Positions 33,154-40,968 of a stretch of DNA of 45,901 nucleotides are shown piece by piece. Position 1 is the first letter of the stretch. Every line of letters starts with the position of its first letter. A program made the position numbers and the translations under genes. The DNA comes from Bacteroidota bacterium (GTDB lineage: Bacteria; Bacteroidota; Bacteroidia; 2-12-FULL-35-15). The stretch is taken from NCBI GenBank assembly GCA_023251805.1, contig JAHEYB010000019.1:8774-54674 (forward strand). Direction: 5' to 3'. The notes under the pieces were generated by a model. That model saw only the letters and a program-made list of their open reading frames with translations. It was not told the DNA's origin and searched no databases.

Positions 33154-33261
33154 CGTCATTGCGAGTCACGCCCCGAGTAGTCGGGGCAGGATGTGGCAAT
33201 CTCTTCTAATAAAAGATTCGAATTTTCAACTAGGAGATCCCGTGTCGTTGCAAGGATGACG
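33154..33261. repeat. 108-bp element with terminal inverted repeats
   Basis: Begins CGTCATTGCGAG and ends GGATGACG; the 5' 60 bases match 23905-24011 closely (GCCCCGAG, TCGGGGC, GGATGTGGCAATCTC), while the 3' end is less conserved (GTTGCAAGGATGACG). No ORF. Confidence 0.8.
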
Positions 33262-33300
33262 GTATTAATTCGCAATTCGTACAATTCGTATTTTTTTCGT

Positions 33301-33324
33301 AACCTGTCTGCCGACAGGCAGGTT
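33301..33324. repeat. Short GC-rich palindrome near the end of the YCF48-like gene
   Basis: AACCTGTCTG and CAGGCAGGTT pair around CCGA. It sits just past the stop codon of the minus-strand gene at 33337 and could slow or stop transcription, though no T-run follows. Confidence 0.55.
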
Positions 33325-33336
33325 CGCTGGGAAAAA

Positions 33337-34338
33337 TTAGTACACAAGCATCCCTATTCTACCTTCGTTTCCTGAAAAATAGACTGCTTTACCTTTTTTT
33401 GCTTTACGGCAGGCGTGGTAGGATGTTGTGCTTATTTGTTTCCAGGTTTTACCATTATCGTTGGTTATATCAACGCCTGTTAGTCCGCAGCAGATCCACG
33501 TATCGCCCAAAATGTATTCCACACAACTTTTGTATCCTGCAGGTGATTTTTCTGGAAAAATCCAAGTTTTTCCACCATCCGTTGTAAGTGCAGAATTGGG
33601 TGTTGCTGAGTCATTAGTGAAATCACCACCAACAACAATGTAGGTCAAAGAATCTTTGATAGCAATGGAGTTTGCACCTGTAGATGTTTTACCTTGAACA
33701 AGTGGTAGCTTTATTATTTTACCAGAACCTGTAAATAAGTTACTAGAAACACCCCCAGAAACAAAAACAAATCGACTTTTATCAATTGTTCTGATATTTG
33801 TTCCGCTACTTGCAAAACAGGCTTCTGATGTATCAGCGGTTACAATATTAGCGGTTTTCTCCCAAGCATTCCAACTGTCGCCTCCATTAACCGTTTCGGC
33901 TAGAAAAAAATTTCCATCAATTGGATCTCCTACAACAATTCCTTGCTTTTCATCCGTAAAATCCATGGCATCCAAAAACATTCCTTTAGCAGTATTTTTA
34001 TATACTTTTTTCCAACTTTTTCCCCCATTAATTGTCTTTAAAATATAAGCTGGTTCTGCTACTGCCATAATAATAGCAACATCAGTACTAAACGCTTCAA
34101 TATCTCTAAAATCAGACTTTTCATAGTCTTTTACCACAATCCATTCCCATGTTTTTCCGGCATCAATAGATTTTCCAACAGTTCCTTTGCTTCCACTTAC
34201 CCACACTATATTATCATCCACTACACTTAGTCCACGCAAAGACAATTTGTCTCCTACATTTAATTCTTTTACGCTTTGTGCGTTTATCGCCATTGCAATA
34301 ACACTAATACAAATAAATAATATACCCTTTTTATACAT
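33337..34338 (-). CDS. Exported YCF48-like/Asp-box propeller protein
   Basis: A 333-aa protein with signal peptide (1-20, ending NAQ). Five Asp-box turns are spaced about 40-55 residues apart: SIDAGKTWEW, TINGGKSWKKV, TVNGGDSWNAW, TTDGGKTWIFPE and TNDNGKTWKQI. FVSGGVSSNL, IVVGGDFTND and NEGRIG add propeller blades. The pattern matches YCF48/HCF136-type proteins annotated as oxidoreductase or photosystem assembly factors; in heterotrophic Bacteroidota the role is not known, and photosynthesis is not implied. No T9SS domain, so it is probably periplasmic. Confidence 0.85.
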   Translation of the reverse strand: MYKKGILFICISVIAMAINAQSVKELNVGDKLSLRGLSVVDDNIVWVSGSKGTVGKSIDAGKTWEWIVVKDYEKSDFRDIEAFSTDVAIIMAVAEPAYILKTINGGKSWKKVYKNTAKGMFLDAMDFTDEKQGIVVGDPIDGNFFLAETVNGGDSWNAWEKTANIVTADTSEACFASSGTNIRTIDKSRFVFVSGGVSSNLFTGSGKIIKLPLVQGKTSTGANSIAIKDSLTYIVVGGDFTNDSATPNSALTTDGGKTWIFPEKSPAGYKSCVEYILGDTWICCGLTGVDITNDNGKTWKQISTTSYHACRKAKKGKAVYFSGNEGRIGMLVY

Positions 34339-34393
34339 TTTTAAAATCCGGTTAAACCATTCTTAGCCTTTGAGGTCAAAGTGCAATCGAATT

Positions 34394-34401
34394 CAAATAT
34401 A
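34394..34401 (-). promoter_or_regulatory. -7 element of the YCF48-like gene
   Basis: TATATTTG on the minus strand matches TAnnTTTG 56 bases before the ATG at 34338. A weaker plus-strand box TAACTTTA lies at 34407-34414, only seven bases before the lipoprotein ATG at 34422. Confidence 0.45.
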
Positions 34402-34421
34402 ATCCTTAACTTTATAGTACA

Positions 34422-35390
34422 ATGAAAAAACAAGTCGGAATATTTGTCCCATTCATTTTAGTCGCAATTGCAATAAGTTCTTGCAGCGCTCCACGTTCAA
34501 TCTTGACCTCCGGAAAAGTACTTCCCAAAAACCAGGTTCGTTTCGGAAAAAACACCACATTTAATATTTCATCAGCACCTATTGAACGCTCCATCAAAGG
34601 CTCTATGGATTTAGCAGAAAATGTTTCTAGCAGTGATACGGTTATTTACAACAACCAAATTGCTAATTTAAATTCAGCAGTTATGGCCTATTGCCTCGAC
34701 CCTATTGGTTACAATACCGAAACATTTTTTAGGTACGGATTGGGACATCGACTAGATATGGGATTTAGAAATACAGGAGGTGCTAATGCTTTTGATATGA
34801 TGTATCAATTTATGGGTTCAAACAAAAATTGCAATGAATCCGGCCCTTCGACTACGCTCAGGGTGACTGGTGGATTTTATGGAAGTATCGGAGCTCAATA
34901 TTCATGGCATAATTACCGCTTTGTAAATTTTTACAAATTTGATAAAATTCAAAAACTTTTTGGTTTGGAAATGGAGCGAAAAGACATTACTATTCCATTG
35001 GTTTTTAGTAAATCGTTTGGGCCGGAAGAGCGTGTTGGTTGCTTTTCGTTTGGATTAGTTTATTCTCATAGTTTTATCAATTACAAAATAAGCCCTAAAA
35101 ATATTTATTCGGAAGAAATTATTGCTAACGTTCCAAGAGAATTGCTTCTACCTGTTTCTGGAAAAACACAATTTGATGCTTATGGAACATTTATCAATAT
35201 TAAATTGGGAAAAAAATATGTGTTCTTCAACTTCTCATTGGCAGCCTATTATCAAAATTATGGCCGATATCCAATGTTAGGAGGCTCCAATGTGCTGTTA
35301 AAAGGGATAAGCATTGTTCCGTCATACGGAATGCAATTCAACATTTTTCCAAAAACTAAAAAGAAAGTTGACGAAGGGATCCAAATCTAA
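34422..35390 (+). CDS. Outer-envelope lipoprotein of unknown function, with in-frame repeat fragment
   Basis: A 322-aa protein with a lipoprotein signal ending ISSC (Cys21). The mature part has alternating hydrophobic/polar strands (RYGLGHRLDMGFRN, FGLVYSHSFINYKI, FINIKLGKKYVFFNFSLAAYY, SIVPSYGMQFNIF), compatible with a small beta-barrel or barrel-like outer-membrane protein. No family name is assigned. Residues about 142-149 (GPSTTLRVT) come from a dispersed repeat fragment (34844-34867) within the coding sequence; both neighbouring strands look intact around it. The start at 34422 gives the signal peptide directly. Divergent from the YCF48-like gene. Confidence 0.7.
   Translation: MKKQVGIFVPFILVAIAISSCSAPRSILTSGKVLPKNQVRFGKNTTFNISSAPIERSIKGSMDLAENVSSSDTVIYNNQIANLNSAVMAYCLDPIGYNTETFFRYGLGHRLDMGFRNTGGANAFDMMYQFMGSNKNCNESGPSTTLRVTGGFYGSIGAQYSWHNYRFVNFYKFDKIQKLFGLEMERKDITIPLVFSKSFGPEERVGCFSFGLVYSHSFINYKISPKNIYSEEIIANVPRELLLPVSGKTQFDAYGTFINIKLGKKYVFFNFSLAAYYQNYGRYPMLGGSNVLLKGISIVPSYGMQFNIFPKTKKKVDEGIQI
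34844..34867. repeat. 24-bp fragment of the CTTCGACT dispersed repeat inside a coding region
   Basis: CCCTTCGACTACGCTCAGGG plus TGAC, the same motif as in 18013-18135 and (as complement) in the 5426-5495 insertion. It is in frame and adds no stop. Confidence 0.7.
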
Positions 35391-35430
35391 TTTCCAAAGA
35401 TTTCTTATATTTATATCAGATTAAAAAAAT

Positions 35431-37542
35431 ATGAAAAGAAATCTACTCCTTTTCTTTTTTATTACATGCGTTATTAATGGATATGCCGGAGACAGTATTT
35501 CTATTAAAAAGCGTACAATTGCCATCCTGGACTTGACTGCAAGGAACATGGAAGCGAATGATGGAGAATTGTATTCGGCAAAACATATCTTAAAAGTTGC
35601 CGGCCTGCCATTTATTGTAACACCTAATGTAAATATTGCAATTAAATATGGTGTGGTGATTCCTTCTTCACGTTTAACAGATTCTGTTTTTACGACTTCT
35701 GAATATGATTCAATATACAGTTATGTAAACAGTGGAGGAATATTAATTTCTGCAGGTGTTCGAGATTCTGCATTTTTACCTCTTTTTGGAATTAATACCG
35801 CTACATCCACTTCATCGCAGCATCGAATTATTTTTAACATGTCCTTAATGGATCAATCAATGCGTTGGTTGAACGACACCATGGAACAAACTATTAGTAT
35901 TGGAAAAATATCCTATTCTACCACCATCACTGTAAGACACTTTACACTGGGGAGTGGAATAGAAATGGCACATTATGATGATAATTCTACTGCCATAACA
36001 AGAAATAATTACGGAGCGGGGATTGCCTATGGCTTGGGGTTTTCTTTTAAGAACTTAGTACTAACCAACCAAATAAACAAAGATGCCGAAGCACAACGCA
36101 TCTATTCAAATGGATTTGAACCAACAACTGATGCCTTAATTTTATTTTTGAAAGCAATTTGCACCAAGCATACTCCTTATACCGTTTGGAAACATACGAG
36201 TCCCTTTGAAACAAAATCATCCTTAATGATAACGCATGATGTGGATGCAACAACTTCTTACGACACTATGAATTATTATGCTGATTATGAAAACTCGATT
36301 GGCCTTTCTTCTACATATTTAATTACAACACATTATTTAGGTGATGGAGCATTGGGAGCTTTTTATAATCCAAGCAGTATTCCCAAAGTGCAATATTTAC
36401 TTTTAAAAGGTCACAAATTAGCGAGTCACTCTGTTGGTCATTTTACCGATTTTGATTTGGATACTATTGTACCATTGGGTAATTTAGGAAATACGCAAGC
36501 TTCTTATCTTCCTTACAATTCAGGAACCGTGGGCTCAACGGTAGGTGCCACTGTTATTGGTGAAGCAGAAGTTTCTAAAAATGTTTTGCAAAATGATTTA
36601 GGTGTAAACATCCGAACTTTTAGGGCAGGATATTTATGTTACAACAAAAAATTGGTAAATGGATTAGATACTGTTGGATACGAATACAATTCCACTTATT
36701 CTGCCGGAGACGTGTTGACAAATTTTCCTTATCGAAATCATAAAGACAGAAGTTCGTCAGGAATGCTAACAAATGTTTGGGAAATTCCAATGGCCATTTC
36801 TGATGTTTTTAATTCGGACCCGATTAGCTATGCAAACTATTCGGCCAAGCAAGCTATTTGGCTGGATGTAGTGAATCGCAATAGAGATAACTATGCTCCC
36901 GTTGTTTTATTGGTTCACCCAACACGTATTTTTAAATTGTGGGCCGAGCAAGATTTAATCAATCAATTACCTTCGGGTACATTTACTTCCGACTTAGAAA
37001 CTTTTGCAGATTATTGGAGAGGGAGAGATAGTATAGAATTCAGTTCAGAATTATCGAACGATACTTTAACCATTACTATCCCATCTTACCAACTTCCATT
37101 AAATAATATGCTTAGTTTTATTGTTGATGACGGACAAAATTTAGATTTAGTAAAAGCGCAAGACGAAAATGGAGTTCCCATTTCAATATTTCAAAACATT
37201 TGGGATGACAATGGATTGATTCTTCACTTTGGATATTATAGTCCGCTTGGAACAGCCTGGAATGAGTCGGTTGAAGATTATGGCTTAGTGGCAAATGCTT
37301 ATCCAAATCCATTTACATATACTACAACAGTAGAAATTTGGTTTAAGGAAGATGCGAGTTTAAAAATTGACTTGTACAATGTAATGGGACAACTCATTAA
37401 CACTAAATCAACAGATCAATTACAAGCAGGTATATACAAACATACTATCGATGCAAACAACCTTCCTGCAGGAACTTATTATTGCAAAATAAGTACAGAA
37501 AAAAAATCCATCGTAAAGAAAATTATTCTTTTAAATCACTAA
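35431..37542 (+). CDS. Secreted polysaccharide-deacetylase-like protein with T9SS sorting domain
   Basis: A 703-aa exported protein. Signal peptide 1-19 ends near NGYAG. Residues about 25-200 resemble a glutamine-amidotransferase/ThuA-like fold (TIAILDLTARNM, EYDSIYSYVNSGGILISAG). A NodB-type deacetylase core follows: MITHDVDATTSYD (about 266, metal-binding aspartates) and the HxxxH of SHSVGHFTDFD (about 332), the zinc site of carbohydrate esterase 4. Residues about 620-703 are the T9SS sorting domain (ANAYPNPFTYTTTVEI, IDLYNVMGQLIN, LPAGTYYCKIST, KKIILLN). It probably deacetylates a surface or environmental polysaccharide. It ends five bases before the convergent Ig-repeat gene. Confidence 0.82.
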   Translation: MKRNLLLFFFITCVINGYAGDSISIKKRTIAILDLTARNMEANDGELYSAKHILKVAGLPFIVTPNVNIAIKYGVVIPSSRLTDSVFTTSEYDSIYSYVNSGGILISAGVRDSAFLPLFGINTATSTSSQHRIIFNMSLMDQSMRWLNDTMEQTISIGKISYSTTITVRHFTLGSGIEMAHYDDNSTAITRNNYGAGIAYGLGFSFKNLVLTNQINKDAEAQRIYSNGFEPTTDALILFLKAICTKHTPYTVWKHTSPFETKSSLMITHDVDATTSYDTMNYYADYENSIGLSSTYLITTHYLGDGALGAFYNPSSIPKVQYLLLKGHKLASHSVGHFTDFDLDTIVPLGNLGNTQASYLPYNSGTVGSTVGATVIGEAEVSKNVLQNDLGVNIRTFRAGYLCYNKKLVNGLDTVGYEYNSTYSAGDVLTNFPYRNHKDRSSSGMLTNVWEIPMAISDVFNSDPISYANYSAKQAIWLDVVNRNRDNYAPVVLLVHPTRIFKLWAEQDLINQLPSGTFTSDLETFADYWRGRDSIEFSSELSNDTLTITIPSYQLPLNNMLSFIVDDGQNLDLVKAQDENGVPISIFQNIWDDNGLILHFGYYSPLGTAWNESVEDYGLVANAYPNPFTYTTTVEIWFKEDASLKIDLYNVMGQLINTKSTDQLQAGIYKHTIDANNLPAGTYYCKISTEKKSIVKKIILLNH

Positions 37543-37547
37543 TTTTT

Positions 37548-40500
37548 TTAGTGTCTCAAAACCGACAAGCTTTCTGTTTTAGTACCTGTAGGGTTTGTAG
37601 CAGCTATTGAAATTGAATTCATTCCCATATTTATAGGAGCAGAAAAACTAACTATTTTTGTTTTAATGCCATAAGTAAAAGCTATAACTACTCCATTTAC
37701 TTTCACAACAATATCGCTTTGCATTGCAACTCCATTAACAGTAGCTGTAACATTTAAAACAGGCGTTGAAGCAGTATAAGGATTTGGAAAACCAAAAACA
37801 ATGGTTGGCATAGCAGCCGGGGTTGAAGCAGTTCCTCCACCTTTTGGAGTTACACTTCCAGGAGGAGTATGAACATTAGGTGTTCCGGGATTAGCAGGAT
37901 TTGCAGTTGTATCAGGAGTGATTGGGTCGATAGTAGTTGGGCGATATTTTATTATTACCGATTTTGTATCTGTACCTGAAGTATTGGTAGCTGTGATAGT
38001 AACAGTATTAGGACCAACAACTAAACTTGCATTAAACTTCACTTGTTTGCTTGAGGCATTATAGGTGAATGCAGTGAGGTTTACTCCGTTTACCTTAACA
38101 ACTATACTACTTGCTGTGAGCACATTTACAACAGTTGCTTCCACATTATAAACGGAAGTGGTAGTTCCAATACCCATACTGGTAGGATTTACGAACGTAA
38201 CAATTGGTGCAGGCATAGCTACCGGAGCAGAATAAATAATAGTAGTTGATTTTGAATCGCTACCTGAAGGAGTATTCGCAGAAATGGTAACATTATTTCC
38301 TCCTGCAATCAAACTTGCAGTCAATGCTAATTGTTTAGTAGCAAGATTATAAGTAAAAGAAATAGATCCACCATTTATAGTTGCAGTAATTTGAGAAGAA
38401 GCAGTAACATTCAATACCGTAGCATTTACTGTTGCTGTTGCAGTAGAAGTATTAAATGGATTGACACTTGGAGAAGTGATTGTAACAACCGGAGCTGGAG
38501 ATGCTACAGGCTGAGAATAAATAATTGTTTGTGATTTTGAATCACTTCCTGATGCAGTACTTGCAGAAACACTTACAATGTTAGCACCAGCAATTAAACT
38601 CGCAGCAAAACTAAATTGTTTTGTTCCTACATTATATGAAAAAGCAGAAGTAGAAACACCATTCAATGAAACAGATATTTGAGAAGCAGCAGCAACATTT
38701 AATACAATTGCAGTTATGGTTGCAGCATTGCTGGATGTATTAAACGGATTTACAGTTGGTGACGTTATAGTAACAATCGGAGCAGGTAAAGAAACCGGTT
38801 GAGAATAAATAAGCGTTTGTGATTTTGAATCACTACCCGATGGTGTGCTAGCGGTAATGGTTACCACATTAGCACCTGAAATTAAATTCACTAAAAATGA
38901 AAACTGTTTGGTGGCCATATTGTATGTAAAAGCACTGGAAGCGGCACCATTAAATGTTGCTGAAATTTGTGAAGGAGATGTAACATTTAAAATAATTGCA
39001 TCAACACTTACCAGACTAACAGTTGTATTAAACGGATTTACTGCAGGTGAAGTGATTGTAATAATCGGAGCGGGGGCAGTAACAACCGGTTGACTATAAA
39101 TGATGGTAATTGATTTTGAATCAGCACCTGCAACGTTCGTTGCTGAAATAGTAATGGTGTTTGCTCCTGCCATTAAATTTGAACTGAAATTTAATTGTCC
39201 GGTTGAAGGATTGAAGGCCAACATTCCTGAAGGCATAGGCGCGCCATTTGTTGTCACAGAAATTTGCCCAACTGAAGTTACATTTTGCACAATCGCATTT
39301 ATAGGAAGAGAAGAAACACTTGAAGTAAACGGATTTATTGCAGGATTCACTATTGTAATAAATGGTGGAGGTGTAACATTCGTTATCGCATAAATGATGG
39401 TAGTAGATTTTGAATCACTTCCTGACGCATTTGTCGCAGAAATTACAAATGTATTTGCACCTGGATTTAAATTACTACTTACAGTTAATCCGTGACTAGA
39501 AGGATTAAAAATAAAACTACCAGTTGCAACTCCATTTATTGTTATTCCAATTTGACTTTGTGATGCAACATTTAAAACAGTAGCAACAACAGTAGCATTA
39601 TTCATTGTAGTTGAAAACGGGTTAGAGCTCGGACTAGTAATAGTAATCATAGGAGCAGGTGCGGGTGGAGGAACAATAATTTGTGTTTCATACAATACTG
39701 TTGCATTATCTGTTGTGCTTCCATTTCCATTAGTAGCAGTAATCATAAAAGAATTACTTCCATTTAAAAGCATTAAGGGAAAAGCAAACTGATGCGATGT
39801 TGCATCGTAAGTAAAATTGGCATTACTCACTCCATTATAAACCAAACCAATATCACTTTTAGAAGTAACACCTTTTACAGTAGCTCTAACAGTGTAACTT
39901 TGTGTAGTAGATGTATAAGAACTAACGCTTGGATTTGTAATTATAACTGTTGGTTTATCTCCGGACGTTGTAACAATATTGTTGGTTGTATTGTTGTTTG
40001 TAATAGTTGTTGTATGGTGTGCGCCTCTTCCAAAACTAAATTTCAACCATACAGAAGAATAGTGGTATTTATCTTTGTTTGAGCTTAAGGTATTTTCATT
40101 TGTCCATTGTTGCCCATCCAATCCATCGTGCAGCGCCCAAGTCATTTTGTGTTCTAAACCCATCGAAAAAACTGGAGTAAATTGATATCCTAAACCAACT
40201 CCAACGGATGGCATGAATTTCCAACGAGCATTTTCACTTCCTTCAGCAAACGTCTCATAAGAGCCATCGTATAAATTATTTAAAGAAGAAGTTATTTGAG
40301 AACCATTTGCTGTTCCATTTGAATCAACACTGATATAATTATAACGAATATCGCTTCCATCTAACTGGTCGGTTTTTGCAACGGCTTTTGTTATTCCTAA
40401 ACCTCCAAAAACATAAGGATAAATTTTTGTTTTGTTACGCATGCGATTTGCACCAATAACAAGTTCAAGCGATAATTCATTAATTGAGGTTCTATAGTTT

Positions 40501-40850
40501 TGGTAAACAAAACCGCCATTTGAATAATAATTCAGATTATTATCATATGCACCGGTCAAAATAGGATTATTTGCAATTCCCATCGACTTTTTTGAATCTT
40601 GACCATAAGCAGTAGCATTTAAATAACGGAATCTCCATCCCCAATCCAAGGCATTTTTATCGTTTTGGGAATACATTTGTCCTAAGGTAAATCCTCCTGC
40701 CCCTCCAAGCTTTTTCATTTTGATGTCGCTTTGCAGCCAAGATGCACCAATATTAAAACCTAATTCAACTGGATGAGTTGTTTGCGCGTTCGAAATACCG
40801 TTAGATAGTATCAGTGTTAAAAGGATGATGGAAATAAATATTCTTTTCAT
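37548..40850 (-). CDS. Outer-membrane beta-barrel protein with eight Ig-like repeats
   Basis: A 1100-aa protein. Signal peptide 1-22. Residues about 25-275 look like an OMP barrel: strands with aromatic edges (LDWGWRFRYLNATAYG, IYPYVFGGLGITKA, KFMPSVGVGLGYQFTPVFSMGLEHKMTWAL, YHYSSVWLKFSFG). A short Thr/Asn linker follows, then eight repeats of about 95 residues, each beginning TITSP(S/T)xNPF and ending (S/A)TxxSGSDSKSxTIIYSQPV. A Pro/Gly/Thr-rich linker (PNVHTPPGSVTPKGG) separates the last repeat. The fold suggests a barrel anchor with exposed Ig-like adhesive modules; there is no T9SS domain. The name is by structure only. Confidence 0.8.
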   Translation of the reverse strand: MKRIFISIILLTLILSNGISNAQTTHPVELGFNIGASWLQSDIKMKKLGGAGGFTLGQMYSQNDKNALDWGWRFRYLNATAYGQDSKKSMGIANNPILTGAYDNNLNYYSNGGFVYQNYRTSINELSLELVIGANRMRNKTKIYPYVFGGLGITKAVAKTDQLDGSDIRYNYISVDSNGTANGSQITSSLNNLYDGSYETFAEGSENARWKFMPSVGVGLGYQFTPVFSMGLEHKMTWALHDGLDGQQWTNENTLSSNKDKYHYSSVWLKFSFGRGAHHTTTITNNNTTNNIVTTSGDKPTVIITNPSVSSYTSTTQSYTVRATVKGVTSKSDIGLVYNGVSNANFTYDATSHQFAFPLMLLNGSNSFMITATNGNGSTTDNATVLYETQIIVPPPAPAPMITITSPSSNPFSTTMNNATVVATVLNVASQSQIGITINGVATGSFIFNPSSHGLTVSSNLNPGANTFVISATNASGSDSKSTTIIYAITNVTPPPFITIVNPAINPFTSSVSSLPINAIVQNVTSVGQISVTTNGAPMPSGMLAFNPSTGQLNFSSNLMAGANTITISATNVAGADSKSITIIYSQPVVTAPAPIITITSPAVNPFNTTVSLVSVDAIILNVTSPSQISATFNGAASSAFTYNMATKQFSFLVNLISGANVVTITASTPSGSDSKSQTLIYSQPVSLPAPIVTITSPTVNPFNTSSNAATITAIVLNVAAASQISVSLNGVSTSAFSYNVGTKQFSFAASLIAGANIVSVSASTASGSDSKSQTIIYSQPVASPAPVVTITSPSVNPFNTSTATATVNATVLNVTASSQITATINGGSISFTYNLATKQLALTASLIAGGNNVTISANTPSGSDSKSTTIIYSAPVAMPAPIVTFVNPTSMGIGTTTSVYNVEATVVNVLTASSIVVKVNGVNLTAFTYNASSKQVKFNASLVVGPNTVTITATNTSGTDTKSVIIKYRPTTIDPITPDTTANPANPGTPNVHTPPGSVTPKGGGTASTPAAMPTIVFGFPNPYTASTPVLNVTATVNGVAMQSDIVVKVNGVVIAFTYGIKTKIVSFSAPINMGMNSISIAATNPTGTKTESLSVLRH
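37551..39957 (-). repeat. Eight tandem Ig-like coding repeats of about 95 residues
   Basis: Repeat starts in the protein read PTVIITNPSV, MITITSPSSN, FITIVNPAIN, IITITSPAVN, IVTITSPTVN, VVTITSPSVN, IVTFVNPTSM and TIVFGFPNPY. Copies 4-6 are the most alike, which suggests recent duplication; copies 1, 7 and 8 have diverged most. Confidence 0.85.
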
Positions 40851-40904
40851 AAATAGCTTATTTTTAGTGGCATTTGCATTTATTGTGCCGAATTTCTATT
40901 TCGC

Positions 40905-40943
40905 TAAAAAAGTCCCATCCCTGCTATTAGGGACAGGACTTTT
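40905..40943 (-). terminator. Intrinsic terminator of the OmpA/PD40 gene
   Basis: Minus-strand AAAAGTCCTGTCCCT and AGGGATGGGACTTTT form a long stem with two mismatches, followed by a T-run. It is about 25 bases after the stop codon and separates this gene from the Ig-repeat gene. Confidence 0.8.
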
Positions 40944-40968
40944 AAGGCTTGTCAATAGGATATTTTGT

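Noticed and set aside
37551-39957. Regularly spaced repeats that might suggest CRISPR
   Set aside because: The period is about 285 bases and in frame; the repeats are Ig-like coding modules with no short conserved direct repeat or unique spacers.
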